Assembly: GCF_041080625.1 (NCBI RefSeq)
Contig: NZ_CP163518.1
Location: forward strand, 1,426,001-1,490,000
Reading direction: 5' to 3'
From: Streptomyces sp. CG1
Lineage (GTDB): Bacteria > Actinomycetota > Actinomycetes > Streptomycetales > Streptomycetaceae
Length of the DNA: 64,000 bases
The translations under genes were made by a program, and so were the position numbers. Within the stretch, counting starts at the first letter, position 1. Each line of letters starts with the position of its first letter. Below are positions 1-7,989 of the stretch, piece after piece. The notes beneath the pieces were generated by a model. The model made no database searches, had not been told where the DNA came from, and saw only the letters and a program-made list of their open reading frames with translations.

Positions 1-1
1 C

Positions 2-250
2 ACCACGGATGGCGGCGCCCGCGAGGAGGTGGCACAGGACTACCTCGTCCGTTTCGCCGACGCCTACGACCGCGAGGTGCAGGCCTGGGTCGACGCCGCC
101 CGGCGGGGCGAGGTCACCGGTCCGAGCGTCTGGGACGGGTACGCGGCGTCCGTCGTCGCCGAGGCGGGGGTCCGGGCGCTGGAGAGCGGCGGCCGGGTGG
201 CCGTCGGCCTCGCCCCGCGCCCGGACCTGTACGCCGGCCTCAGCCGCTGA
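2..250 (+). CDS. Gfo/Idh/MocA family oxidoreductase, C-terminal end (inositol 2-dehydrogenase-like), partial
   Basis: The reading frame is open from the window edge to a TGA at 248-250, so only the last ~82 residues are visible. The helical segment with [19 protein letters not shown], followed by [16 protein letters not shown], matches the C-terminal end of NAD(P)-dependent Gfo/Idh/MocA sugar dehydrogenases, closest in style to myo-inositol 2-dehydrogenases. The Rossmann domain lies outside the window, so cofactor and substrate cannot be judged. A GTG at 29 is internal to the frame and is not the start. The gene converges on the phospholipase C gene, with an 11-bp overlap of the two 3' ends. 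Confidence 0.75.
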   Translation, partial: TTDGGAREEVAQDYLVRFADAYDREVQAWVDAARRGEVTGPSVWDGYAASVVAEAGVRALESGGRVAVGLAPRPDLYAGLSR

Positions 251-2264
251 CGCTTGCGGCGCCCGTCTCCAGGTGCCCGGTGAACCGGCGCGACCAGGTG
301 GTGTCGGAGTCGACGGTCACCGTGAAGTCGTACCAGCCGTTCTGGTAGGCGACGGCGTTGAAGAAGTCCTCCGTCGAGCCGCCCGCCGCCACGGTGTAGG
401 TCCAGGGACCGTCACCGCGGTAGTGGTCGGAGGTGATGGTGAACTTCACGGACGACGAGCCCGAGTTGGTCATCTTGAAGTAGATCGCGAGCTTGCCGGT
501 GCCCGGCTCGACCGCGTACCGGGTGCTCACCTCCGCCGACTTGCCCGCCCTGGTCGCGTCGCCCTGGAAGCGGCGCAGGAAGCGGTTGGGGCCGACCATG
601 GTCAGGTCGTACTTGCCGCCGCCGAAGCCCGTGCCGATGTTGAAGAAGTCGGAGGCGGTGCCGCCCGGGTCGACCGTGTACTGGAACGGCGTGGTGTCGC
701 GGTAGGCGTTCGGGTGGATGGAGAAGTGGGCCGCCCGGGACGCCGGGTCACCCTGGTTGGTCATGGTGAACCAGGCGAGGATCTTGCCGGCCGCGTCGAA
801 CTCCAGGTGGTCCAGGTAGCCGCCCGGCTGGTACGGCAACGCGCGGGACGGGCGGGTGCCCGGCTCCTGGGCGGGCAGGGCGTTGTCCGTCGGCACCGGG
901 TTGGGCAGCGGGCCGCAGGTGTCGATGCCGATGACGCTGGTCGCTGGGAGGGAGACCGAGCCGTAGACCGGGTTCGCGAAGTCGAAGACGCCGGTCAGGT
1001 CGCCGCTGACCTTGCGCCGCCAATCGCTGATGTTGGCGCACTGGACGGGCTTGCCGAGGGCGGACGTCCAGGTCTCCAGGAAGCGCAGCACCGAGGTGTG
1101 CTCGAAGACCTCCGAGGAGACCCAGCCGCCGCGGGTCCAGGGCGAGATGACGAGCATCGGAACCCGGAAGCCGAAGCCGTACGGCACCCCGTTGAGGAAC
1201 TCCCCGGCCGTGCCGGCGGGCGGCGCCGGCGGGGGCACATGGTCGAAGTAGCCGTCGTTCTCGTCGTAGTTGAGGAACAGGACCGTCGAGTCGAAGACGT
1301 CCTGGTCGGCGGCGAGAGCCTGGTAGACGAGGTTGACGAAGTGGGCGCCGTCACCGGGCGGGGCGTACGGGTGCTCGGAGAAGGCCTGGTTGGGGACCAC
1401 CCAGGAGACCTGCGGGAGGGTGCCCGCGACGACGTCGGCCTTGATGGCGCCGGCGATGTCGTCGGGGGTCGAGCCGGTCACCTTCGGCACCGAGGACATG
1501 CCGCGGTCGTACAGTGGGTCGCCCGCTTTGGCGTTCGCGAAGTTCTTGAAGTACGCGCAGCCGTTGTCACCGTAGTTGTCGGCCGCGTTCTGGTAGACCT
1601 TCCAGGTCACCCCGGCGGCCTGCAGCGCCTCGGCGTAGGTCTGCCAGGTCAGGCCGGACTCGTCGCCGCCGTCGTAGCTGGAGGAGTCGACCTTGCCGCT
1701 CCACAGGAAGGTGCGGTTGGGGCCGGTCGCGCTGAGCGTGGAGCAGAAGTAGGCGTCGCAGATGGTGTAGTTGTCGGCGAGCGCGTAGTGGAAGGGGATG
1801 TCGGAGCGGTCCAGGTAGCCGAGCGAGCGGACGTTGCCGACGCCGGAGACCCAGTTGTCCATCCGGCCCTTGTTCCAGGCGGAGTGCTGTGAGGACCACG
1901 AGTGGGGCAGGTCGCCGTTGCACTGGGCGAGTGTCTCGCCGTCCTTGCCGCCCGCGTCCGGGGTCGCGCTGAGCTTCCAGGGGTACTGGCGGCCCAGTCC
2001 GTTCGGCTGGTCGAAGACCGGGAAGCCGCCGCTCAGGGTGATGCCGCTGCGGTCGTCGAAGCCGCGCACGCCCTTCAGCCGGCCGAAGTAGTGGTCGAAG
2101 CTGCGGTTCTCCTGCATGAGGATCACCACGTGCTGCACGTCCTTGATCGTGCCGGTCGCCGTCGCCGTCGCGGCGGCCGCGCTGCGGGCGTTGGCGCCCA
2201 GCGCCACACCCGCCGCCACGGATGCGCCGAGTCCCACGAAGCCTCTTCGGCTGATCGGTGTCAT
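240..2264 (-). CDS. phosphocholine-specific phospholipase C, Tat-exported
   Basis: The 674-residue product begins with a twin-arginine signal (SRRGFVGLG, then an Ala-rich stretch to about residue 32), so it should be exported folded. The phosphoesterase domain (about residues 40-470) contains [10 protein letters not shown] at 52-61, the N-terminal signature of the bacterial non-haemolytic/haemolytic phospholipase C and acid phosphatase family. Two repeated beta-domains follow (about 490-580 and 590-674), each with an FxMTN core and a DFFN motif, matching the paired DUF756 C-terminal domains of this family. The known reaction is phosphatidylcholine hydrolysis to diacylglycerol and phosphocholine, used by Streptomyces to scavenge phosphate. 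The ATG at 2264 is chosen over the upstream one at 2303 because it begins the Tat signal and follows GAGGACGGGG. Confidence 0.9.
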   Translation of the reverse strand: MTPISRRGFVGLGASVAAGVALGANARSAAAATATATGTIKDVQHVVILMQENRSFDHYFGRLKGVRGFDDRSGITLSGGFPVFDQPNGLGRQYPWKLSATPDAGGKDGETLAQCNGDLPHSWSSQHSAWNKGRMDNWVSGVGNVRSLGYLDRSDIPFHYALADNYTICDAYFCSTLSATGPNRTFLWSGKVDSSSYDGGDESGLTWQTYAEALQAAGVTWKVYQNAADNYGDNGCAYFKNFANAKAGDPLYDRGMSSVPKVTGSTPDDIAGAIKADVVAGTLPQVSWVVPNQAFSEHPYAPPGDGAHFVNLVYQALAADQDVFDSTVLFLNYDENDGYFDHVPPPAPPAGTAGEFLNGVPYGFGFRVPMLVISPWTRGGWVSSEVFEHTSVLRFLETWTSALGKPVQCANISDWRRKVSGDLTGVFDFANPVYGSVSLPATSVIGIDTCGPLPNPVPTDNALPAQEPGTRPSRALPYQPGGYLDHLEFDAAGKILAWFTMTNQGDPASRAAHFSIHPNAYRDTTPFQYTVDPGGTASDFFNIGTGFGGGKYDLTMVGPNRFLRRFQGDATRAGKSAEVSTRYAVEPGTGKLAIYFKMTNSGSSSVKFTITSDHYRGDGPWTYTVAAGGSTEDFFNAVAYQNGWYDFTVTVDSDTTWSRRFTGHLETGAASVSG

Positions 2265-2393
2265 TGGCCCCGTCCTCGTCACCGGAGTGCCCCTGCGGCA
2301 CACCGCGCGACAGGGTGCCCGCGGTGCCGGTCAGGGTCCAGACCGATGCGGTGAGGCGGAGGTGAACAGAAGTCAAAGTCGCCGAGGGTCCCC

Positions 2394-2810
2394 TCACACC
2401 CCGCCGAACAGGGAGCTCAGCCCGCGCTCCACCACCCCGGACAGATCCTCCTGCCCGGCCGGCACCACCGCGTAGGTGCGCAGCAGGAAGCGGCGCAGCG
2501 CGGACGCGGGGAACTGGAGCAGCGCCAGTCCGTGCGGCGAGTGGAACTCCAGCACCGTCCGTGTACGGCCGTACGGCCAGATCTGCACGTCCCCGTGCCC
2601 GGCCGGGGCCCGCAGCCCCTGGTCGAGCAGCGTGCGCGCGAAGACCCAGCTGACCTCCTCGCCCTCCAGCGCGGCCTCGGCCGGGAAGTCCACGAAGACG
2701 GCCAGCGGATCGTCGGTGGAGTAGCGCAGCGTGGCCGACACGGGAATCTCCTGGTCCTCCGCGGTGATCAGCCGGGCCTGGGCGGACTGTGCGACAGTGA
2801 TGGCATCCAT
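2394..2810 (-). CDS. SsgA/SsgB-family sporulation and cell division regulator
   Basis: The 138-residue product matches SsgA-like proteins (SALPs) over its length: the core SATLRYSTDDPLAVFVDFP, the SWVFARTLLDQGL helix, the GDVQIWPYG strand, and the FLLRTYAVVPAGQE C-terminal part. SALPs are found in morphologically complex actinomycetes and control septum placement and spore wall events; SsgB, for example, recruits FtsZ. Which paralogue this is cannot be settled from sequence alone. The ATG at 2810 (MDAITVAQ) is chosen because the family starts there; the longer open frame to 2954 encodes nothing typical. It is divergent from the PP2C phosphatase, with a 346-bp gap holding both promoters. Confidence 0.88.
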   Translation of the reverse strand: MDAITVAQSAQARLITAEDQEIPVSATLRYSTDDPLAVFVDFPAEAALEGEEVSWVFARTLLDQGLRAPAGHGDVQIWPYGRTRTVLEFHSPHGLALLQFPASALRRFLLRTYAVVPAGQEDLSGVVERGLSSLFGGV

Positions 2811-3156
2811 GCCTTTATGGACTCCGCGAAGGCGCTTCACATGCCGCCAAATCCGGTCAGAGTTCGACGGGTACAAGACGGTCGCGGGACACGGGAACGC
2901 AAGAGCGACGAACATACGGATGAACACCCTGCACGCACGGCCCGCTTGAAGCAACTCCCGTAGACCCTCTACGACTTGGTCCGCGATACGCGTACGTCAT
3001 TCGCGTACGAGGATCACTCCGGGGAGACTCTGGCATATGCCGGAAGCACCACCGTATCGTGTGTTGCCAAATCCCTTACGGGGCGTCGCGGGCTGTGCGA
3101 CAGTCGTAACCGGTCCCCCGTGCCCCTGGCCGTATCGTCCCCCTTCGGAGTGCGTC
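2811..3156. promoter_or_regulatory. divergent intergenic region between SsgA-like and PP2C genes
   Basis: No gene is seen here. The region must hold the promoters of the leftward SsgA-like gene and the rightward phosphatase. Visible structure: a perfect inverted repeat CGTAGA-CCC-TCTACG at 2959-2973, and a direct repeat of CGCGTACG at 2989-2996 and 3002-3009, spaced 13 bases apart (start to start). These are candidate regulator sites only. GGAG at 3147-3150 is the likely ribosome site of the phosphatase. Confidence 0.45.
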
Positions 3157-4596
3157 ATGCCGTCCCCTGTCTCCGCGGACCGCTCAGCCGCCCAGCCACC
3201 CGGACGCGGCTCGGTCGAGGCGCTGATCACGCAGACGCGGCGGCTGAAGGGCGACGTGGACGCCGTACGGCGGGACGCCCGGAGCGACGGTTCCGACCCG
3301 GAGGAACGCTGGCAGCGCGCCCTGTACGACCTCGCGCTGCACCAACTGGACGACCTGGACGCCCACTTGGCCCAGCTCCGGGACGGCCCGCACACCGAGC
3401 CGGCCGCTCCGGCCGAACCCGCGGAGACGCTCGCCGTCCGGCCCGCGCCGGCCCCCGCCCCGAGCGGCTCACTGCTCAGCCGCGTCGGCAGCGCGGAGTG
3501 GGACCTGCTGACGGACGCCGCGACCTGGTCCGGGGAGCTGTACCAGATCCTCGGCCTCGCCCCGGACGCCCCTGCCCTCACCCTGGACGAACTGCCCTCG
3601 CTGGTCCTGGACGAGGACCGGCCGAAACTGACCGCGATGGTGACGGACTGCCTGGTCGACGGCAAACCCATCGACGGCGAGTTCCGTGTCGTACGGCCCG
3701 AGGGCACCATCCGGGCCGTGCACATGATGGGCGAACCCGTGCTCGGCGCCGACGGCGGCACCGCCTCGGTGTGGGCCGTGCTGCGGGACGTCAGCGAACT
3801 GCGCCGCTGCCGGCGGACGGTGCACGAGACCCGTGACTCGCTGCAGCTTCAGCGCCGGCAGGAGCAGACCGAGCACCGGATCGCGGCCGAGCTGCAGGAA
3901 GCCGTGCTACCGCCATGGCGCGGCTCCCTGCGGCTCCCGCACCAGGGCCCACGCACCCTCGACCTCGCTGCCCACCGCCTCCCCGCGGCCACGGACCCGC
4001 TGATCGGCGGCAACTGGTACGACGCGCTGGAACTGTCCGACGGCGAGACCCTGCTCAGCGTCGGCGATCTCACCGGGCACGGGGTGTCCGTCGCCTCCGG
4101 GATGGCGATGCTGCTCGGTGCCGTGCGCGGCATGGCGCTGGCCGGCACCCGGCCCGGTGAACTGCTGGGCATGCTCAACCAGTTACTGGACGCCACCGTG
4201 CACCCCGCCCTCGGCAGCGCCGTCTGCTGCCGCTACCGGCCCGCGACACACACCCTGGTCTGGGCGCAGGCAGGACACCCCGCCCCGCTGCTGTACCGCG
4301 ACGGGACGGGGCGCCTGCTGAGCGCACCCGACGGAGTCCTGCTCGGCGCCACCTCGGGCGCCGTCTACGGGCAGGCCGAGGTGACCCTCGAACCCGGTGA
4401 CCTGCTCCTGCTGTACACCGACGGACTGGTGCCGGGGCACAGCCCGACCGCGGCCGTCGACCGACTGCTCGACCTCGCCCCACGGTTCCGTGCCGCGCGC
4501 ACGGCGCAGGACAACGTTCGGACGCTGGTCGAGGAGTTCGGCGGAGCGGGACGCGAGGACGACGCGTGTGTGCTCGTCGCCAAGGTCACCGCGTGA
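3157..4596 (+). CDS. PAS-domain PP2C/SpoIIE-type serine phosphatase
   Basis: The 479-residue product has a charged N-terminal helical region (about 15-75), a Pro/Ala linker and a PAS-like sensor (about 110-220; ends PVLGADGGTASVWAVLRDV). A coiled-coil linker with RRQEQTEHRIAAELQ comes next, then a SpoIIE-like PP2C phosphatase domain (about 250-479) with GGNWYDAL, VGDLTGHGV, LLLYTDGLV and the final GREDDACVLV. These are the metal-binding motifs of PPM phosphatases that dephosphorylate anti-sigma factor antagonists. In Streptomyces such proteins feed partner-switching sigma-factor control. No partner anti-sigma gene is adjacent. The ATG at 3157 is preferred because GGAG sits 6 bases upstream; an ATG at 3037 would add a Pro-rich tail unlike the family. 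Confidence 0.85.
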   Translation: MPSPVSADRSAAQPPGRGSVEALITQTRRLKGDVDAVRRDARSDGSDPEERWQRALYDLALHQLDDLDAHLAQLRDGPHTEPAAPAEPAETLAVRPAPAPAPSGSLLSRVGSAEWDLLTDAATWSGELYQILGLAPDAPALTLDELPSLVLDEDRPKLTAMVTDCLVDGKPIDGEFRVVRPEGTIRAVHMMGEPVLGADGGTASVWAVLRDVSELRRCRRTVHETRDSLQLQRRQEQTEHRIAAELQEAVLPPWRGSLRLPHQGPRTLDLAAHRLPAATDPLIGGNWYDALELSDGETLLSVGDLTGHGVSVASGMAMLLGAVRGMALAGTRPGELLGMLNQLLDATVHPALGSAVCCRYRPATHTLVWAQAGHPAPLLYRDGTGRLLSAPDGVLLGATSGAVYGQAEVTLEPGDLLLLYTDGLVPGHSPTAAVDRLLDLAPRFRAARTAQDNVRTLVEEFGGAGREDDACVLVAKVTA

Positions 4597-4670
4597 GCCG
4601 GACCCTGAGTTGGCGAGGTGGTGAGAGCTGTTGGAGTTGTTGAGGTAGTAGGAGCTGTTGAAGTCAGCCG

Positions 4671-4695
4671 GCGCACAGGCCCCGTGCCTGTGCGC
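4671..4695. terminator. bidirectional hairpin terminator between convergent genes
   Basis: A perfect 10-bp inverted repeat, GCGCACAGGC, CCCGT loop, GCCTGTGCGC, lies between the 3' ends of the phosphatase and the NsdA-like gene and directly abuts the stop codon of the latter. Just before it (4622-4664) is a low-complexity stretch of GTTGGAG/GTTGAGG-like units that codes for nothing recognisable. Confidence 0.7.
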
Positions 4696-6189
4696 TCACG
4701 CCTGTGCGGTGCCCGCGCCCTTGGCCCTCGGCTTGGGCAGGGCGAGCCGGATCTCCTCCCGCAGTTCGTGGATCTTCGGATAGCCGGCGTACTCCGCGGT
4801 CAGCCGGTACATCTGTCGCAGCCGGTCCCAGGTGCGACGTGAGGAGTTCGAGCCCATCGACATCAGGGCCAGCCGGGCATAGCGGTCGGCCTGTTCGGGG
4901 TCGTCGGCGATGAAGCAGGCCGACGCCATGGACAGATGGTCGAAGATCTTCGACCGCTCCCGCCCGTCGACGCGCAGGGCGAGCGCCTTCTCCGCGTAGT
5001 ACTGGGCCTGCGCCGCCTCGTTCGGGTCGAACTCCGCCAGCGTGCGGTAGGCGAGGGCCTGCATGCCGTACAGGTCCTCGTCCTTGAAGGTCTGCATCCA
5101 GTCCAGTGGTTCGGACTCGCCCCGGACGGCGACGAACATGTCCTCCGCCTGTCCGAGGGTGCGGCGCATGGCCTGCCCCTTGCCCATCGACGCCTGCGCC
5201 CAGGCCTCGATGGTGTGGAACATCGCCTTGGTGCGCGGCTGCAGACCGCCGCCGGCGCCGGACTGGGCGAGCTTCATCAGGTCCAGTGCGTCGTCGGGCC
5301 GGCCGAGGTGCACCATCTGCCGGGCCGCCCGGGACAGTGCCTCTCCGGCGCGCGGCCGGTCGCCGCCCTCGCGGGCGGCATGGGCGGCGATGACGAAGTA
5401 CTTCTGGGCCGTGGGCTCCAGGCCGACGTCGTGCGACATCCAGCCCGCGAGGACGGCGAGGTTGGCGGCGACGCCCCACAGGCGGCGCTGGAGATGGGGT
5501 GGATGGTGGTAGGCGAGCATGCCGCCCACCTCGTTGAGCTGGCCCACGACCGCCTTGCGCTGAAGCCCGCCGCCACGGGCCGCGTCCCAGGCACGGAACA
5601 CCTCGACCGAGCGCTCCAGTTCCTCGATCTCCTGCGACCCGATGGGGGCGGCCTCATAGCGGTCGAACCCAGCGGGGTCGGCGTGCAGGGGATCGTCGAG
5701 GACGGGGGCGTCGGCCTTCAGGGCCGGGTCGGTGTGCAACCAGTCGTACATGGCGCTGCTGAGTGCGGATCCCGCGGCGAGCGCGGCACCCGCGCCCACC
5801 AAGCCGCGTCGGTTGAGCATGAGGTCCATTCCCGTGAATTCGGTGAGGACCGCAGCGGTACGTTCGGGCGCCCACGGCACGCCGTCGGGATGTTCATCGA
5901 TCCCGTCGCCCTGCCGTCTTCCCGCACGCCCGTGCCGCACCAGACCGAGGTCCTCGATGGTCACGACACGGCCGAGACGCTCGGTGAACAGAGCCGCCAG
6001 CACCCGCGGCACCGGATCGCGCGGGATCTCTCCCATGTCGATCCACCGCCGCACCCGGGAGGTGTCGGTCGACAACTGGGGGTGGCCCATGGCCGCCGCC
6101 TGCTTGTTGACCAGCCTCGCGAGTTCACCCTTGGACCAGCCGGCCAGGCCGAACAGGTCCGCCAGGCGGGTGTTGGGTTGTCCGCTCAC
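4696..6189 (-). CDS. NsdA-like regulator (HTH plus TPR-like helical repeats)
   Basis: The 497-residue product begins with a helix-turn-helix-like segment (LADLFGLAGWSKGELARLV, then TSRVRRWIDMGEIPRDPVP). A Gly/Ala hydrophobic stretch follows (about 145-165, RRGLVGAGAALAAGSAL), then a long alpha-helical region of TPR type with GVAANLAVLAGWMSHDVGLE and REGGDRPRAGEALSRAARQ. The whole layout matches the Streptomyces family that includes NsdA, described in S. coelicolor as a negative regulator of sporulation and antibiotic production. The assignment to NsdA itself is from memory of the family and not tested. The GTG at 6189 (VSGQPNTRLADLF) is the conserved family start; the open frame extends to 6528 without family-like sequence. 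Confidence 0.75.
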   Translation of the reverse strand: MSGQPNTRLADLFGLAGWSKGELARLVNKQAAAMGHPQLSTDTSRVRRWIDMGEIPRDPVPRVLAALFTERLGRVVTIEDLGLVRHGRAGRRQGDGIDEHPDGVPWAPERTAAVLTEFTGMDLMLNRRGLVGAGAALAAGSALSSAMYDWLHTDPALKADAPVLDDPLHADPAGFDRYEAAPIGSQEIEELERSVEVFRAWDAARGGGLQRKAVVGQLNEVGGMLAYHHPPHLQRRLWGVAANLAVLAGWMSHDVGLEPTAQKYFVIAAHAAREGGDRPRAGEALSRAARQMVHLGRPDDALDLMKLAQSGAGGGLQPRTKAMFHTIEAWAQASMGKGQAMRRTLGQAEDMFVAVRGESEPLDWMQTFKDEDLYGMQALAYRTLAEFDPNEAAQAQYYAEKALALRVDGRERSKIFDHLSMASACFIADDPEQADRYARLALMSMGSNSSRRTWDRLRQMYRLTAEYAGYPKIHELREEIRLALPKPRAKGAGTAQA

Positions 6190-6515
6190 GTCAAGCCCCC
6201 AGGTTCTCGGCTGAGTTGACAGTAGCCCGGCAGAAGTTGCCGGGCGACTATTCGCCAGGGTTCGCCAGGGTCCGCCAGATGGTGTGCCACGGGGCATCGG
6301 GTGTCGAGTAGGAACGCGCCATCCCGACCCGGTCGCCAACTCAGTACGACAGGTGCATTCCCCAGGGTGCACCCCGGCGGCCGGGCCGGGCAGGCGCGCG
6401 CTCACAGTGCATGCGAACGGAGTAAGGGCTCCCCCGAGCACCGGCCTCGCGCATATGCGCCGAGCATGGAACAACAGGCAGGCACCGCAGGCACACGAAG
6501 GGATCTGTATCTCCC
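6190..6515. promoter_or_regulatory. divergent intergenic region with hairpin and 10-bp direct repeats
   Basis: The region lies between the NsdA-like gene (leftward) and the APH-like gene (rightward). A perfect inverted repeat GCCCGGCA-GAAGT-TGCCGGGC occupies 6225-6245, about 36 bases upstream of the NsdA-like GTG, so it may be an operator or a 5' leader hairpin. Next to it are three head-to-tail copies of a 10-mer (TTCGCCAGGG, TTCGCCAGGG, TCCGCCAGAT) at 6251-6280. Nothing else is recognised. Confidence 0.55.
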
Positions 6516-7661
6516 ATGTACGCAGCATCGTCCTCCGTGTCCGCCCCGCCCCGGCCGCTGCGTCCCCGCCCCACCGGCGGCGGGCCGTATCTCGACCCGG
6601 TGGCGCGTCCGGGCGGACCGGTACCGGCTGCGGGCCGGCCGCGCCGGGTCCCGGGCCAGCCCGGGACCCAACCGCTCAGCGGGAGACTCGACTTGTCCGG
6701 TCCCCAGGGCGCGCAGCTGCGCACCGCGATCGCCTCGGTGCACCGGATCTGTCCGGAGTTCTCTCCGGTGCAGGTGCTGCGGCGCAGCGGACGGTCCGTC
6801 CTTCTGGTCGGGACGACAGGGCGGAGCACGGCCGTCGCCAAGTGTCTGCTGGACCACTCGCCTGCCTGGGCCGAGCGGAGCCGGCACGAAATAGCCGCAT
6901 ACCGCTCGTTCGTCCGGCAGCGGCCCCCGGTCCGCGTGCCCCGGCTGATCGCGGCGGACCCGGACAACTGCACCCTGGTGATCGAGCGGGCGCCGGGCCG
7001 CGTGGCGGCGCTGCAGCGGCATCCGGTGGAGGCACCGCCGCGCGCGGACATCCGGGCCGCGCTCGGCGCACTGTGCCGGCTGAACTCCTGGCGGCCCCCG
7101 GCGGGCACCTTCGAGATGCCCCTGGACTACGGCGCCCGGATCTCCCGGTACCACGAGCTGGGCCTGCTCACCGACCGGGACCTCGGCGACCTGCAGAAAC
7201 TACTGCATGGCATCGCCCACGAGGTCGGCCGCCAGGGCATGCTGCAGTTCTGCCACGGCGACGCCCTGCTCTCGAACATCCTTCTGTCACCGGCCGGTCC
7301 AGTGCTGGTGGACTGGGAGCACGCGGGCTGGTATCTGCCGGGGTACGACCTGGCGACGCTGTGGCTGGTCCTCGGGGACGCGCCGGTGGCCCGGCGGCAG
7401 ATCAGCCAGATCGCCCAGTCGGCGGGCCCGGCCTCCCGGGACGCCTTCCTGGTCAATCTGATGCTGCTGCTGACCCGGGAGATCCGCAGGTACGAGACGG
7501 CCGTGCAGCGTTCGATGCACGATACGGCCCCGGCGGCACCGGGCCTGGCCCACCCGGGTGCTGCGCCGTCCGGCGAGGAACAGCGGCTGCTGCTCAGGCG
7601 GCTGCACGACGACTGCCAGATGGCTCGCAAGGCCGTCCGCGCGGCGGTCGGCACTCGCTGA
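6516..7661 (+). CDS. aminoglycoside phosphotransferase-fold (APH) family kinase
   Basis: The 381-residue product has a Pro/Arg-rich, probably disordered N-terminus (about 1-65) and an APH/choline kinase fold. Visible motifs are the catalytic-loop Brenner motif [13 protein letters not shown] (about 247-259) and the metal-binding [10 protein letters not shown] (about 266-275). A C-terminal helical tail ([16 protein letters not shown]) follows. Family members phosphorylate small molecules (aminoglycosides, choline, homoserine) or proteins; the substrate is not apparent, and nothing nearby indicates antibiotic resistance. A GAAGGGA precedes the ATG at 6516, at a rather long spacing. A strong terminator follows the gene. 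Confidence 0.8.
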   Translation: MYAASSSVSAPPRPLRPRPTGGGPYLDPVARPGGPVPAAGRPRRVPGQPGTQPLSGRLDLSGPQGAQLRTAIASVHRICPEFSPVQVLRRSGRSVLLVGTTGRSTAVAKCLLDHSPAWAERSRHEIAAYRSFVRQRPPVRVPRLIAADPDNCTLVIERAPGRVAALQRHPVEAPPRADIRAALGALCRLNSWRPPAGTFEMPLDYGARISRYHELGLLTDRDLGDLQKLLHGIAHEVGRQGMLQFCHGDALLSNILLSPAGPVLVDWEHAGWYLPGYDLATLWLVLGDAPVARRQISQIAQSAGPASRDAFLVNLMLLLTREIRRYETAVQRSMHDTAPAAPGLAHPGAAPSGEEQRLLLRRLHDDCQMARKAVRAAVGTR

Positions 7662-7668
7662 CGGGGCC

Positions 7669-7712
7669 GAAGGTCCGCGGTACGCCAGAGCGGCGGCGCA
7701 CCGCGGACCTTC
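7669..7712 (+). terminator. strong hairpin terminator after the APH-like gene
   Basis: A perfect 13-bp inverted repeat, GAAGGTCCGCGGT at 7669-7681 and its complement at 7700-7712 with an 18-base loop, begins 8 bases after the stop codon. The remaining 7713-7989 holds no gene; it should carry the promoter of the amidase. Confidence 0.8.
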
Positions 7713-7989
7713 GTATGTACAGCCATGTCTGCGCGCACCCGCCGTCCAGGCGCGTAGCGCACTTCCGCTGTCCAAACGCGTTGGCACATGCGCGCGAAGT
7801 GGCCACTGGTGTACGCCAGTGACGCCGCGCAGGCCCGCGCACCGTCGTCGCGAAACTCGCCGAAACCCCTCCGTGACGTGGGAAATCACCGCCCTGAAGG
7901 CATCATTGACGGATCGTCGGCCAGCCGGTACCACTGAGCCAGCTCGGCGCCGCACGCCCCGCCACGCCCGCCCGTCACAGGAGGCCGCT

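Noticed and set aside
9..1892. 627-codon rightward open frame antisense to phospholipase C
   Set aside because: It is a GC-driven shadow: Arg/Val/Gly-rich with no family features, and it fully overlaps a well-supported gene on the other strand.
6516..7661. Aminoglycoside resistance gene
   Set aside because: The APH fold is clear, but the family has many substrates. The sequence is not recognisably a known resistance enzyme.
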